Below, piece after piece: positions 1 to 8,532 of a stretch of 64,000 nucleotides of DNA. The notes below the pieces were generated by a model. It searched no databases and had not been told where the DNA came from. It was given only the letters and a program-made list of their open reading frames with translations. Every line of letters starts with the position of its first letter. The first letter of the stretch is position 1. The translations under genes were made by a program, and so were the position numbers. Source of the DNA: Flavobacterium xanthum (GTDB lineage Bacteria; Bacteroidota; Bacteroidia; Flavobacteriales; Flavobacteriaceae); NCBI RefSeq assembly GCF_900142695.1, contig NZ_FRBU01000004.1:1-64000 (forward strand). Reading direction: 5' to 3'.

Positions 1-46
1 CTCTTCTTGTTCTTGACATAATTCTGCTAATTTAAGGTTTTTAATC

Positions 47-697
47 CTATCTTAAATTCACACAAAAAGTTGTACGTTTTTTGGGGAGCAGCATACTTTC
101 ATAAATCCAATGTCCTAGACTATAAAGCGATAGCACAACAAAAATGGGAATGAGCACAATCGCAAAAATGTTTTTAAGTTTTATAAATTTATTTACATCT
201 AACGTTTTTTGAATTTTAGATTGGTTGATCTCATTTTTTCTGTTGAGGTTGTAAAAAACAAAAATTAAGAAGAATAAAAGTATAGTTGCTATAATGTCAA
301 GCGTAAAATTCACATTCGTTTTTACAGTGAACCAGCTGGAGTTAATTTCTAATTTAGTTAAGTCTTTAAATATTCTACGAATAATAATTAATGTTATAAT
401 TTCATATTGTTTGCCTATATAGATTGTTGTTGATTTAGGTAAATAATAGACTAAAAGATACACTTCGTATATCAATATAAAGGAAAAAGGAGTATAAATG
501 GCAGAGATTGGATTACTCAACAATTTCGAATAATCATTGACCAAAATAATTTCAAGATCAACCAATGCTATAACTAGCAAATGAAGTAAATAGCTAATTA
601 TAGCTACAGAGATAAAAAACTTTTCGGTTGTTTTCTTTGTCTTTTCAGATAAAAGAGCGGTATATAAAAAGCTAAACAATGATTTGGTTTCTGTCAT
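47..697 (-). CDS. Multi-pass membrane protein of unknown function
   Basis: I do not recognise the family. The 216-residue product starting at the ATG at 697 (MTETKSLF) has at least four long hydrophobic segments, roughly at residues 25-50, 60-90, 130-150 and 175-200, with a short charged stretch RKNEINQSKIQK before the last one, so it should sit in the inner membrane. The frame stays open to a TTG at 727, but that start would lie inside the hairpin of the terminator that follows the upstream PUR-type gene, so the ATG is preferred. It is the last minus-strand gene at this end, and no partner or catalytic motif is visible. It is a real gene judging by its length and amino acid composition, but its function is unknown. 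Confidence 0.6.
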   Translation of the reverse strand: MTETKSLFSFLYTALLSEKTKKTTEKFFISVAIISYLLHLLVIALVDLEIILVNDYSKLLSNPISAIYTPFSFILIYEVYLLVYYLPKSTTIYIGKQYEIITLIIIRRIFKDLTKLEINSSWFTVKTNVNFTLDIIATILLFFLIFVFYNLNRKNEINQSKIQKTLDVNKFIKLKNIFAIVLIPIFVVLSLYSLGHWIYESMLLPKKRTTFCVNLR

Positions 698-727
698 TTG
701 AGTTATATATATAGTAAACGTAATCAA

Positions 728-761
728 AAAAGCCTGAAACTCATTTGAATTTCAGGCTTTT
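728..761 (-). terminator. Intrinsic terminator after the PUR-domain gene
   Basis: A 12-bp perfect inverted repeat (AAAAGCCTGAAA / TTTCAGGCTTTT) with a 10-nt loop lies 28 nt past the stop of the minus-strand PUR-type gene. T runs on both sides mean it could work in either direction. It separates that gene from the membrane-protein gene downstream. Confidence 0.8.
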
Positions 762-788
762 AACTTTCGTTTAAGCGTCTTTTAGCCA

Positions 789-1169
789 TTAAATATCATC
801 AAAATCGATATCCGTAAAACTAGATGTTTGTGGTAGGATCTCATCATCTGATTTTTCAGAGGCATATTCTTTTTTGAAATCTTTTTGGTGTCTTTCTGAA
901 ATTACCTCTTCGCCTTTATGGTTCAAAACGTAAGAAGTCATATCTCCTAAAATCTCAGCAAAAGCAGCAAAATCCTCCTTGTATAAATAGATTTTATGTT
1001 TTTTGAAGTGGAATGATCCATCTTCCTCAGTAAATTTCTTGCTTTCGGTAATGGTAATGTAATAATCATCTGCTTTTGTAGCTCTCACATCAAAGAAATA
1101 GGTTCTTCGTCCAGCTCGTAAAACTTTAGAAAATATCTCTTCTTTTTCTAACATGTCATGTTCTCTCAT
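789..1169 (-). CDS. PUR-alpha-like (DUF3276) nucleic-acid-binding protein
   Basis: This 126-residue protein belongs to the Bacteroidota DUF3276 family, which has the fold of the eukaryotic PUR repeat and is expected to bind single-stranded DNA or RNA in the cytoplasm. The recognisable core is EEIFSKVLRAGRRTYFFDVR, then ITESKK and HKIYLYKEDF, followed by a helix around FAAFAEILGDM. The C-terminal 35 residues are acidic and probably disordered, ending TDIDFDDI. The ATG at 1169 (MREHDMLEKEE) is preferred to an upstream TTG at 1184 because family members start there and AAAGGA precedes it. It lies 71 bp downstream of the ABC exporter on the same strand and may be co-transcribed, with a strong terminator after its stop. 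The physiological target is unknown. Confidence 0.88.
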   Translation of the reverse strand: MREHDMLEKEEIFSKVLRAGRRTYFFDVRATKADDYYITITESKKFTEEDGSFHFKKHKIYLYKEDFAAFAEILGDMTSYVLNHKGEEVISERHQKDFKKEYASEKSDDEILPQTSSFTDIDFDDI

Positions 1170-1240
1170 AATCCTTTCTGTCAATTTATGGTTGTTAACT
1201 AGTTTCCAAAAATCTATAAAAAATATGTATTACACAACAA

Positions 1241-3001
1241 TTAAAGCATTTCTTTTTCTGAAAGTTGTTTCAAGTACAAAGCGGCGTAATATCCTTCCTG
1301 ATTTATCAATTGATTATGAGAACCTTGTTGTATAATTTGGCCTTTGTCAATGATAATAATTCGGTCTGCGTTTTTAGCCGAAGAAACGCGATGACTAACA
1401 ATAATAGTTGTTTTGTCTTTGCATATTTCATGCAAGTTGTTTAGTATCTCTTCTTCGGTTTGGGTATCCACAGCGGATAAGCAATCGTCAAATAGCAAAA
1501 TCGGAGGATTCTTAATGATGGCTCTCGCAATAGAAACTCTTTGCTTTTGACCGCCAGAAAGGGTAATTCCCCTTTCGCCCAAAACTGTTTCGTATTGTTT
1601 ACTGAAGCCCATTATATTATCATGAACAACAGCACTTTTAGCAGCAGATTTTACTTCTTCTTCTGTAGCATTTTCTTTTCCGAACATAATATTGTTCTTG
1701 ATACTGTCTGAAAATAAAAAGGCATCTTGCGGTACAATCCCAATACTGTTGCGTAAATCAAAAAGATTGATGGTGCTTATTTCATTTTTATCAATATTTA
1801 TTTTTCCTTCTGAAACATCGTACATTCTTGAAATTAGGGATAAAATGGTAGATTTTCCTGAACCTGTTTTGCCTAGGATAGCTAAAGTTTCTCCCTTTTG
1901 TACGGTGAAAGATATGTTTTGAAGCGCTTTGATATTGGTGTCTTCATAGGTGTAACTTACATTTTCAAAAGAAATAGTTCCTTCTATTACCGATTTGTTT
2001 TCGTTTTTATTTTTTATTTCTGGTTCTATTTTTAGAAATTCATTAAGCCTTTTCTGCGACGCTTCTGCTTCTTGAACCATAGACGAAACCCAACCTAATG
2101 ATGCTACAGGCCAAGTAAGCATATTGACATACAATATAAATTCAGCGATGGTTCCAATGCTTTTAATGGTGCCATCGATATACATTAAACCACCAAAATA
2201 AATGACCACTAAGTTACTGATTCCTATTAGAGCCAACATTAATGGACCAAATAAAGACTGTACTTTGGCCAAATTCAAGCTTTTACTTTTGCTTTCATTC
2301 GCTAAATTAACCATGTTGTTTTGATGTTGATCCTCCAAAGAATACGCTTTTATCACGCGGATTCCAGAGAATATTTCTTGTGAAAAACTGGAAACTTTGG
2401 ATAAATATTGTTGAAAAATGGTGCTTCGTACATTGATTTCTGAACTTAACTTGAAAATAGCATACGATAAAAGCGGTAAGGGCAAGAGTGTGTACAATGT
2501 TAATGTAGGCGAGACATTATACATGTAAACAATAACAATAGCAAAACGGATAACCGTGTTTATGGTATACATTACTGCTGGACCAACGTACATTCTCACT
2601 TTTGAAACGTCTTCGCTGATTCGGTTCATTAAATCTCCTGTCCGATTTTGCTTGTAAAAATTTTGAGAAAGATTTTCATATTGGCGGAATACTTCGTTTT
2701 TTAGGTCAAATTCAATATGGCGCGACATCACAATTAGAGTTTGTCGCATCAAAAAAGTAAGGAAACCCGCAATGATCGTTGTGGCAATAATCAGTAAAAT
2801 ATTCGAAATTAATTCTTGATGAATCACGGATTTAGCAACGGTTTTGTCTTTGGCGAAAGCTTCAATAACCTTAAATGATTTGCTGATCAACTTAGGAGTG
2901 AACAACATAAAAATCTGAGCTATAATCGTAAAAACGATTCCGAGTAGAAAACTGTATTTGTATTTGACGAAGTATTTGTTTAAATAACGTAATTCTTTCA
3001 T
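1241..3001 (-). CDS. ABC exporter, fused permease and ATPase (MsbA/MDR type)
   Basis: This 586-residue half-transporter should act as a homodimer in the inner membrane, exporting a lipid or drug-like substrate at the cost of ATP. The N-terminal ABC transmembrane domain (about residues 15-320) has six predicted helices. The nucleotide-binding domain follows, with Walker A GKTGSGKS near residue 380, Q-loop IGIVPQDAF, signature LSGGQKQR, Walker B ILLFDDCLS and the H-loop SHR. Length and domain order are typical of MsbA-like proteins, but the substrate cannot be read from the sequence and adjacency to the PUR gene does not help. The ATG start is followed by KELRYLNKYF, a standard start for this group. 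No promoter of the TAnnTTTG type is clear in the 200 bp upstream on this strand. Confidence 0.92.
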   Translation of the reverse strand: MKELRYLNKYFVKYKYSFLLGIVFTIIAQIFMLFTPKLISKSFKVIEAFAKDKTVAKSVIHQELISNILLIIATTIIAGFLTFLMRQTLIVMSRHIEFDLKNEVFRQYENLSQNFYKQNRTGDLMNRISEDVSKVRMYVGPAVMYTINTVIRFAIVIVYMYNVSPTLTLYTLLPLPLLSYAIFKLSSEINVRSTIFQQYLSKVSSFSQEIFSGIRVIKAYSLEDQHQNNMVNLANESKSKSLNLAKVQSLFGPLMLALIGISNLVVIYFGGLMYIDGTIKSIGTIAEFILYVNMLTWPVASLGWVSSMVQEAEASQKRLNEFLKIEPEIKNKNENKSVIEGTISFENVSYTYEDTNIKALQNISFTVQKGETLAILGKTGSGKSTILSLISRMYDVSEGKINIDKNEISTINLFDLRNSIGIVPQDAFLFSDSIKNNIMFGKENATEEEVKSAAKSAVVHDNIMGFSKQYETVLGERGITLSGGQKQRVSIARAIIKNPPILLFDDCLSAVDTQTEEEILNNLHEICKDKTTIIVSHRVSSAKNADRIIIIDKGQIIQQGSHNQLINQEGYYAALYLKQLSEKEML

Positions 3002-3145
3002 TTTTTTAATATATTCTGTGTTGAAATGATTTTATTTTTAGGATAAAATTTTATTTTTAATAATTTAAAGGCTTAACTTTTACTTGTAAATCTTGCTAAT
3101 TTGGTGATTTTTTAACAAAGCATTCATATATGTTTATATTTTGTG

Positions 3146-3153
3146 TAAATTTG
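3146..3153 (+). promoter_or_regulatory. Promoter -7 element for leucine dehydrogenase
   Basis: TAAATTTG matches the Bacteroidota -7 consensus TAnnTTTG exactly and lies about 50 nt before the start codon. No convincing -33 TTG was found at the usual distance. Confidence 0.5.
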
Positions 3154-3202
3154 GATTGTCTTTTTGACAAATTCATAATTTATCACTATTAAAACTTACA
3201 CT

Positions 3203-4309
3203 ATGAATGCAGCTTTCACAACTGGCAAGGAACTTCAAAAAATGGATCCCGTTTTTGGCCAATTATCATTTGATGATCACGAACAAATTGTATTTTGCAA
3301 CGACAAAGATACAGGTTTAAAAGCAATTATTGGTATTCATAATTCGGTTATGGGTCCTGCTTTAGGAGGAACACGAATGTATAATTACGCAAACGAATGG
3401 GAAGCATTAAATGATGTTTTGCGTCTGTCACGGGGAATGACTTTTAAGGCAGCAATCACAGGATTGAATATTGGTGGAGGTAAAGCAGTTATTATTGGTG
3501 ATGCCAAAACACAGAAAACACCAGAGTTGATGCGTAAGTTTGGTGAATTTGTACATTCTTTAAGCGGAAGATATATTACTGCTGAGGATGTAGGAATGGA
3601 AACCGCAGATATGGATATCGTTAGAGATGTAACACCTTATGTTACCGGAATTTCTGAATCTAGAGGTGGTTCTGGAAATCCATCTCCAATTACGGCTTAT
3701 GGAGTGTATTTAGGAATGAAAGCAGCTGCTAAACAACAATTTGGTTCGGATGTTTTAAGCGGTAAGAAAGTATTGGTTCAAGGAATTGGTCACGTTGGTG
3801 AAACTTTAGTTGATTATTTAACCAAAGAAGGAGCAATCGTTACTATTGCTGATATCAATGAAGAAAAATTGAATGAAGTAGGAACGAAGTACAATGCAGA
3901 AATTTTCAGAGGGGAAGATTTATATACTGCAGATGTAGATATTTATGCGCCTTGTGCCATGGGAGCCACGTTAAATGACGCTACTGTATATAAAATTAAA
4001 GCAAAAGTTATTGCTGGTGCAGCTAACAATCAGTTGGCAGACGAAAATGTGCATGGAGCAATCCTGCAAGAAAGAGGCATTTTATATGCTCCTGATTTCT
4101 TAATTAATGCGGGTGGAATTATTAATGTTTATGCGGAATTAGCACATTATGACAAAGCTGAAATTATGCGTAAGACGGAAAATATTTATAACACAACTCT
4201 AGAGATATTTGATTTTGCTCTTGCTAATAAAATCACACCGCACCACGCCGCTTTGACGATTGCTCAAAATCGAATCAATCAAAGAAAATTGGAGAATAGC
4301 AAAAAGTAA
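3203..4309 (+). CDS. Leucine (Glu/Leu/Phe/Val) dehydrogenase
   Basis: This is an amino-acid dehydrogenase that would deaminate branched-chain amino acids to 2-oxoacids using NAD, in the cytoplasm. The 368 residues fit the leucine dehydrogenase subfamily. The N-terminal catalytic domain carries GPALGGTRMY and the catalytic-lysine segment GLNIGGGKAVI, and YITAEDVGM follows. The C-terminal Rossmann domain has the dinucleotide loop VQGIGHVGE near residue 195 and the NNQLADENVHG and NAGGIINVYAE segments conserved in the family. The gene stands alone, with a TAnnTTTG promoter element upstream and a long hairpin downstream. Leucine versus valine or phenylalanine preference cannot be settled by reading. 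Leucine dehydrogenase is the closest fit, and branched 2-oxoacids would feed iso-branched fatty acid synthesis, which is typical for Flavobacterium. Confidence 0.9.
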   Translation: MNAAFTTGKELQKMDPVFGQLSFDDHEQIVFCNDKDTGLKAIIGIHNSVMGPALGGTRMYNYANEWEALNDVLRLSRGMTFKAAITGLNIGGGKAVIIGDAKTQKTPELMRKFGEFVHSLSGRYITAEDVGMETADMDIVRDVTPYVTGISESRGGSGNPSPITAYGVYLGMKAAAKQQFGSDVLSGKKVLVQGIGHVGETLVDYLTKEGAIVTIADINEEKLNEVGTKYNAEIFRGEDLYTADVDIYAPCAMGATLNDATVYKIKAKVIAGAANNQLADENVHGAILQERGILYAPDFLINAGGIINVYAELAHYDKAEIMRKTENIYNTTLEIFDFALANKITPHHAALTIAQNRINQRKLENSKK

Positions 4310-4316
4310 TTTTAAC

Positions 4317-4383
4317 TGTTCCATAATCCGTATTCAGTGTTCATTTCGTCTTGATCGATGCATACGGATTATGGAATACTTTT
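4317..4383 (+). terminator. Long-stem hairpin after leucine dehydrogenase
   Basis: A perfect 15-bp inverted repeat (TTCCATAATCCGTAT at 4319-4333 and its complement at 4362-4376), extendable to 17 bp with one G-U pair, encloses a 28-nt loop and is followed by a short T run. It begins 8 nt after the stop codon. The long loop is unusual for a terminator, but the position suits one. Confidence 0.6.
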
Positions 4384-4425
4384 AAAATAAGCGATTATAT
4401 ATTTTATTTTAAAAAAGTAAAGACT

Positions 4426-4433
4426 TATTTTTG
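4426..4433 (+). promoter_or_regulatory. Promoter -7 element for nusB-yajC
   Basis: TATTTTTG matches TAnnTTTG and lies 29 nt before the proposed GTG start of nusB. It falls inside the frame of any longer nusB start, which supports the shorter protein. Confidence 0.6.
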
Positions 4434-4461
4434 CAGGCTAATTAATAAAAGTTCTTACAAG

Positions 4462-5406
4462 GTGGTAAATAGAAGACACATTCGCGTTAAAGTCATGCAA
4501 TCCATTTATGCGATGCATCAAAGCGGTTCAGATAATTTAGAAAAAGAAGAGAAATTTCTTTTTTACAGTATCGACAATATTCAAGATTTATACCTAATCA
4601 TGCTTTCTTCGCTGATTGAGATTTGTAAAACAGAAACAATCTTTTTGGATAAATCAAGTCTAAAGCATCTTGCAACTGCTGAGGAACGTAAGCCCAACGA
4701 GAAATTCATTAAAAACATGATTTTTCAAATTCTTTCCGAAAACAACTCATTAAGTATTGCACTGGAAAACCGTAAAATTAATAATTGGACTTTAAACGAC
4801 GATTATATTTTATTGCTTTTGAATGCGATAAAAGCAAGTAGTTTGTATGCTGATTACATGAGTAATGCAGTAAATACATTTGAAGAAGACCGACAATTTA
4901 TTGTTGATTTGTTTATGGAGGTTATTGTTCCTAATGAAAAATTATACGACTATTTAGAAGATGATAAGTTGACTTGGGTTGATGATATTCCATTAGTGAA
5001 TACGCATATCATCAAGCAATTGAAAGCGATTAAACCAGGTGAAGATGACAATTTTAGAGTACCAAAATTGTATAAAGACAATGAAGACAAGGATTTTGTA
5101 AAAGACTTGTTTCGAAAAACGGTTTTAAATGAAACTGAATTGGCAAAGGAATATCTAGATAAAACGCCCAACTGGGACAGTGATAGAATTGCTGAAATTG
5201 ATACGATTATCCTTAAAATGGCAATTTGTGAATTCTTGAAATTCCCGTCCATTCCAATAAAAGTTACTCTTAATGAATATTTAGAAGTCGCTAAGGAATA
5301 TTCTACACCAAAAAGTAGTATTTTTATCAATGGAATTTTAGATAATTTAGTAAAAGAGCTGCAAACCAACAAGAGAATCATCAAAGCTGGTCGTGGTTTA
5401 ATGTAA
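4462..5406 (+). CDS. nusB: Transcription antitermination protein NusB
   Basis: NusB binds boxA RNA with NusE (ribosomal protein S10) in rRNA antitermination complexes. The conserved start RRHIRVKVMQSIYAMHQSG is the family's N-terminal helix, and the C-terminal half (DRIAEIDTIILKMAICEFL, then IPIKVTLNEYLEVAKEYS and SSIFINGILDNL) matches the NusB core. At 314 residues it is about twice the length of E. coli NusB, because Bacteroidota members carry an insertion between the first helix and the core. The GTG at 4462 is chosen because it gives MVNRRHIR, the usual start. A TTG at 4351 would add 37 unrelated residues that overlap the upstream hairpin and the promoter. It is followed after 30 bp by yajC. 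Confidence 0.92.
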   Translation: MVNRRHIRVKVMQSIYAMHQSGSDNLEKEEKFLFYSIDNIQDLYLIMLSSLIEICKTETIFLDKSSLKHLATAEERKPNEKFIKNMIFQILSENNSLSIALENRKINNWTLNDDYILLLLNAIKASSLYADYMSNAVNTFEEDRQFIVDLFMEVIVPNEKLYDYLEDDKLTWVDDIPLVNTHIIKQLKAIKPGEDDNFRVPKLYKDNEDKDFVKDLFRKTVLNETELAKEYLDKTPNWDSDRIAEIDTIILKMAICEFLKFPSIPIKVTLNEYLEVAKEYSTPKSSIFINGILDNLVKELQTNKRIIKAGRGLM

Positions 5407-5436
5407 TAATTAACAAATAAAAAGAGAATTAAAATT

Positions 5437-5709
5437 ATGGAACAATTAACTCAATTTGCACCGTATATATTAATGTTTGTGGTGATCTATTTCTTTATGA
5501 TCAGACCACAACAAAAAAGAGCTAAAAACGAAAAAGAATTTGAAAGTACGTTAAAAGTAGGTGATAAAATCATTACTAAAAGCGGTCTTCACGGAAAAGT
5601 TTCGGAATTAGCGGATACAACTGTTGTTGTAGAAACGATGTCAGGAAAATTAAAAATGGAGCGCTCTGCAATCTCTATGGAAATGAGTGCTGCATTGAAC
5701 AAAAAATAA
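5437..5709 (+). CDS. yajC: Preprotein translocase subunit YajC
   Basis: YajC is a small inner-membrane protein associated with the SecDF-YajC complex of the Sec export pathway. The 90-residue product has one N-terminal transmembrane helix (about residues 9-21, IMFVVIYFFMI), the hallmark RPQQKRAKNEKEFESTLKVGD just after it (given here as RPQQKRAKNEKEF), then GDKIITKSGLHGKVSELAD and a short basic-acidic tail. Length and motif order are standard. It follows nusB closely on the same strand, an arrangement I expect in Flavobacteria, and is probably co-transcribed with it from the promoter element at 4426. A strong terminator follows 22 nt after its stop. Confidence 0.93.
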   Translation: MEQLTQFAPYILMFVVIYFFMIRPQQKRAKNEKEFESTLKVGDKIITKSGLHGKVSELADTTVVVETMSGKLKMERSAISMEMSAALNKK

Positions 5710-5731
5710 TTCACTCCTTCTTATCAATATA

Positions 5732-5767
5732 AAAGTCCCAATCCGATTTTCGGTTTGGGACTTTTTT
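5732..5767. terminator. Bidirectional terminator between yajC and the H1-like gene
   Basis: AAAGTCCCAA and TTGGGACTTT form a 10-bp stem with an inner CCG/CGG, flanked by A runs on one side and T7 on the other. It lies between convergent genes and can serve both. Confidence 0.88.
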
Positions 5768-5786
5768 TATGTAAAAAACAATCCTA

Positions 5787-6230
5787 TTATTTCTTATTCT
5801 TTTTATTCTTCTTTGCTTTTTTAGATTTTGCCTTGGCTTTTTTTGCTTTTATCTTGGCTTTAACTTTTGCTTTCTTCGCTTTGTCTTTTTTAGCTTTTTT
5901 TGCCTTTTTAGCTTTTGCTTTCGCTTTTTCTTTTGCATCGGCTTTTTTAGCCTTTTTCTTGTCTTTGTCTTTCATTTTCACTGTCTTTTTAGTGGTTTTT
6001 TTCTTGTCTTTTTTTTCTGCTACAACAGGAGTACTAGTGTCGCTTTCAACCGCGATAGTTATCGTTTCTTCAATAATTTCTGTTGTGATGGTCTCGTCTA
6101 CAGGTTCTATAATCGCTACAGGCTCGTCTTTAACTTTGATTACGGGTGTTCTTTTGGCTCTAACCGGCTTTTTAATCTCCGGTTTTGATTCAGCCGGCTT
6201 TGTTGTTTCCTCTTCGTTTTGTTGTGTCAT
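5787..6230 (-). CDS. Histone H1-like Lys/Ala-rich protein
   Basis: The 147-residue product has an acidic, Thr/Glu/Val-rich N-terminal half (TITTEIIEETITIAVESD) and a C-terminal tail of about 75 residues made almost only of Lys and Ala with repeated KAKKAK units, ending KKNKKNKK. Such tails resemble histone H1 and the bacterial H1-like proteins, which compact DNA non-specifically, so a nucleoid role is likely but inferred from composition only. The stop lies 20 nt from the shared terminator. A near-consensus TATATTTA at 6313-6320 on this strand could be its -7 element. The opposite strand of the Lys/Ala tail also reads as an open, Phe-rich frame with no independent support. Low complexity makes family assignment weak. 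Confidence 0.75.
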   Translation of the reverse strand: MTQQNEEETTKPAESKPEIKKPVRAKRTPVIKVKDEPVAIIEPVDETITTEIIEETITIAVESDTSTPVVAEKKDKKKTTKKTVKMKDKDKKKAKKADAKEKAKAKAKKAKKAKKDKAKKAKVKAKIKAKKAKAKSKKAKKNKKNKK

Positions 6231-6370
6231 AGTTTATATTGTTAGTTTACTACTTGTTTTAATTACATTCTATATTCTGAATAATGTTATTAAATTGTTG
6301 TGTTATTGTAAGTAAATATAGTGATTTAAAACATAATGCAATGTTAAGCTTTTCATAGAATAGCTTTTTT

Positions 6371-6532
6371 TTATTTCAGTAAATCAATTATTTTCGAAAC
6401 AATGGCATCTGAATTAAAAGTGTAAAACAAGGTTTTAATTTTGTTTTTCAAATAAAAATCGATCAAACTTATGGCCGCACGTTGGCTTATTAAAACAATA
6501 AAACCCCAAATCTGAATTTCAGAAATGGGGCT
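6371..6532 (-). other. Short open frame without a start, possible gene remnant
   Basis: The minus strand is open for 53 codons ending TAA at 6371-6373, reading WGFIVLISQRAAISLIDFYL and on to NSDAIVSKIIDLLK. Amino acid composition is protein-like, but no start codon is available and the upstream end lies in the pepT terminator hairpin. It may be the 3' end of a lost gene. Confidence 0.3.
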
Positions 6533-6534
6533 TT
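6501..6534 (-). terminator. Terminator after pepT
   Basis: On the minus strand, AAAGCCCCA pairs with TGGGGTTT around an inner TTCTGAA/TTCAGA stem, followed by TTTTATTGTTTT. It lies about 107 nt past the pepT stop with no gene between. The same DNA also forms part of a short open frame described as a finding. Confidence 0.65.
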
Positions 6535-6640
6535 ATTTTTACAGTAATAATCATTTAAACCTATGTTTTTCAGTAACACTGGAGGTAAACAAGTAATAAT
6601 TTTATACGATCAACAGGTTAACTAGTTGTATTCCAATATT

Positions 6641-7894
6641 TTATTTTCTTGCACTATTTTCTATAGCGGTTAATTCAGCTATTTTAACGATTACTTCTAC
6701 TGCTTTTTGCATGCTTTCTGCAGGAACATATTCGTATTTTCCGTGAAAATTATGGCCACCTGCAAAAATATTAGGGCATGGTAATCCTTTATATGATAAC
6801 TGAGAACCGTCTGTTCCACCACGAATAGGTTTAATTAATGGTTTTATTCCAATTTCTTTCATTGCTTGTTCAGCAATATCCACAATATGTTTCACAGGTA
6901 AAACCTTTTCTTTCATGTTGTAATATTGATCCTTTATTTCGGCTGTAACGATATCTTCACCAAACTGTTTAGCAAATTTCTTATTTATTTTTTTAGTTAT
7001 TTTTTCTATTAGCTCTTTACGCTTTTCAAATTTTTTCTTGTTGTGATCGCGAATGATTAATTCCAAAACGGTTTCTTCGATACTTCCTGTTAAGTGATGA
7101 ACGTGAAAAAAACCTTCATATCCTTTTGTTTCTTGTGGAGTCTCTCCATGAGGAAGTTCATTGATGAAATCATTAGCGATCAGCATGGAATTGATCATTT
7201 TACCTTTGGCATAGCCAGGATGCACGCTTTTTCCTTTGAAAGTTATTTTGGCGCCAGCTGCATTAAAATTTTCGTATTCTAGTTCCCCAACTTGGCTACC
7301 ATCCATAGTATAGGCCCAATCAGCTCCAAATTTATCTACATCAAAATGATGGGCACCGCGGCCAATTTCTTCATCTGGTGTAAAGCCAACTCTAATTTTT
7401 CCGTGTTTGATTTCTGGATTATTAATAAGAAATTCCATTGCCGTAACAATTTCTGTAATACCGGCTTTATCATCGGCACCTAATAATGTAGTTCCGTCAG
7501 TGGTAATCAACGTTTGTCCTTTGTAAAGCAATAAATCTTTGAAATAACTAGGCGATAAAACAATATTTTTATCGGCATTTAATACGATGTCTTTACCATC
7601 GTAATTTGGTACAATTTGTGGTTTTATATTGGCTCCGCAAAAATCAGGTGACGTGTCAAAATGAGAAATAAATCCAATCGTTGGTACCTCGTGCTCCACA
7701 TTACTTGGTAGTGTAGCCATGATATAAGATTTATCATCTATTGAAACGTCTTGCATTCCAATATTTTTCAATTCCTCAACTAGTTTATGAGCTAAATCCC
7801 ATTGTTTTTTGGTACTTGGAGTTGTTTCTGAATTCGCATCGGATTCCGTATCTATAATTACGTAACTGATGAAACGATCGATGATATGTTGCAT
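6641..7894 (-). CDS. pepT: Peptidase T (tripeptide aminopeptidase)
   Basis: PepT is a cytoplasmic di-zinc aminopeptidase of the M20B family that removes the N-terminal residue of tripeptides. The 417 residues match family length. The first metal-binding and catalytic motif is [10 protein letters not shown] near residue 77, the second is [13 protein letters not shown], then the catalytic glutamate pair in [14 protein letters not shown], the [17 protein letters not shown] segment, and the C-terminal [22 protein letters not shown] followed by [10 protein letters not shown] with the last metal-binding His. All key positions appear intact. A perfect -7 element, TATATTTG, lies at 7919-7926 on this strand, 25-32 nt before the ATG, so the gene has its own promoter and, with the terminator at 6501, is monocistronic. 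Confidence 0.95.
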   Translation of the reverse strand: MQHIIDRFISYVIIDTESDANSETTPSTKKQWDLAHKLVEELKNIGMQDVSIDDKSYIMATLPSNVEHEVPTIGFISHFDTSPDFCGANIKPQIVPNYDGKDIVLNADKNIVLSPSYFKDLLLYKGQTLITTDGTTLLGADDKAGITEIVTAMEFLINNPEIKHGKIRVGFTPDEEIGRGAHHFDVDKFGADWAYTMDGSQVGELEYENFNAAGAKITFKGKSVHPGYAKGKMINSMLIANDFINELPHGETPQETKGYEGFFHVHHLTGSIEETVLELIIRDHNKKKFEKRKELIEKITKKINKKFAKQFGEDIVTAEIKDQYYNMKEKVLPVKHIVDIAEQAMKEIGIKPLIKPIRGGTDGSQLSYKGLPCPNIFAGGHNFHGKYEYVPAESMQKAVEVIVKIAELTAIENSARK

Positions 7895-7918
7895 GGATTT
7901 TTATATGTTTAATTCAAG

Positions 7919-7926
7919 CAAATATA
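7919..7926 (-). promoter_or_regulatory. Promoter -7 element for pepT
   Basis: The minus strand reads TATATTTG, an exact TAnnTTTG match, about 25 nt upstream of the pepT ATG. Confidence 0.55.
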
Positions 7927-7968
7927 TAAAAATGGAAAGGATAAGAATGTTTAAAAAAGTATAATTTA

Positions 7969-8445
7969 TTAATTGTTTCCAAACATATTATAGGGATCGT
8001 AGGGAGAGGCGCTCACTTCTATAGTATCGATCGTGCCATTTTGATCGATGTCATTTTCAAAAGAAAAAGTAAAATTAGTAGCTGTTAATGCGATCACTTT
8101 GTAAGTCAAAACAACTTGATTTCCGATATAGAAATAGAGTGTATCCTTTTTTATTTTCCAGTCCAATGTAGCACTGTTGTTCGTGCAATAATCATTTGTA
8201 AAAGTGGTTTCAATAAATTGATAAGCTTGTCCCGGTCTATTTAGAAAACCAAAAAAATCATTATTACAATTTGGGTTATGCTCGTAATTATAATAGGTTC
8301 CGTTTATTTTCAAAACGTCATACCGCCACCCTTTTAATAGTAAATTGACATTGAATGTAGGTTGGTCAATTGATCCTATTTCTTCATCGTCATTTGAGCA
8401 AGAAATAGTAAACAGAATTAGCGCAAGCAAAATTATTTTTTTCAA
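7969..8445 (-). CDS. Predicted lipoprotein, 158 aa
   Basis: The protein begins MKKIILLALILFTISCSNDDEE, a type II signal peptide with the lipobox ending at Cys16 followed by SND, the acidic pattern that in Bacteroidota favours export to the cell surface. The mature part is mostly beta-strand in appearance (ATLDWKIKKDTLYFYIGN, VVLTYKVIALTATNFTFSF) and resembles small lipocalin-like lipoproteins in which a measured residual is compared with a wild-type value, but I cannot name a family. Two Cys residues (CNNDFF and DYCTNN) could pair. It has its own promoter on the minus strand and lies between pepT and pyrD. Function unknown. Confidence 0.75.
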   Translation of the reverse strand: MKKIILLALILFTISCSNDDEEIGSIDQPTFNVNLLLKGWRYDVLKINGTYYNYEHNPNCNNDFFGFLNRPGQAYQFIETTFTNDYCTNNSATLDWKIKKDTLYFYIGNQVVLTYKVIALTATNFTFSFENDIDQNGTIDTIEVSASPYDPYNMFGNN

Positions 8446-8470
8446 GTGATTTATTTTTGTGGTGATTGTA

Positions 8471-8503
8471 CAAAAATAGCTTTTATTGTAAGTAATTGTT
8501 CAA
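8471..8503 (-). promoter_or_regulatory. Promoter for the lipoprotein gene (-33 and -7)
   Basis: On the minus strand TTTG-type sequence (TTG at 8501-8503) is followed after 22 bp by TATTTTTG at 8471-8478, matching both Bacteroidota promoter elements at the expected spacing. The start codon follows about 25 nt later. Confidence 0.65.
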
Positions 8504-8532
8504 ATGTATGTAGCAAAACAGCAACTATTTTA

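Noticed and set aside
4351..4461. N-terminal extension of NusB from a TTG start
   Set aside because: The extra 37 residues overlap the leucine dehydrogenase hairpin and the promoter element and do not look like NusB.
5755..6315. Long plus-strand frame very rich in Phe, Leu and Ala
   Set aside because: It is the reverse complement of the Lys/Ala-rich protein; its composition follows from that and it starts inside the terminator.
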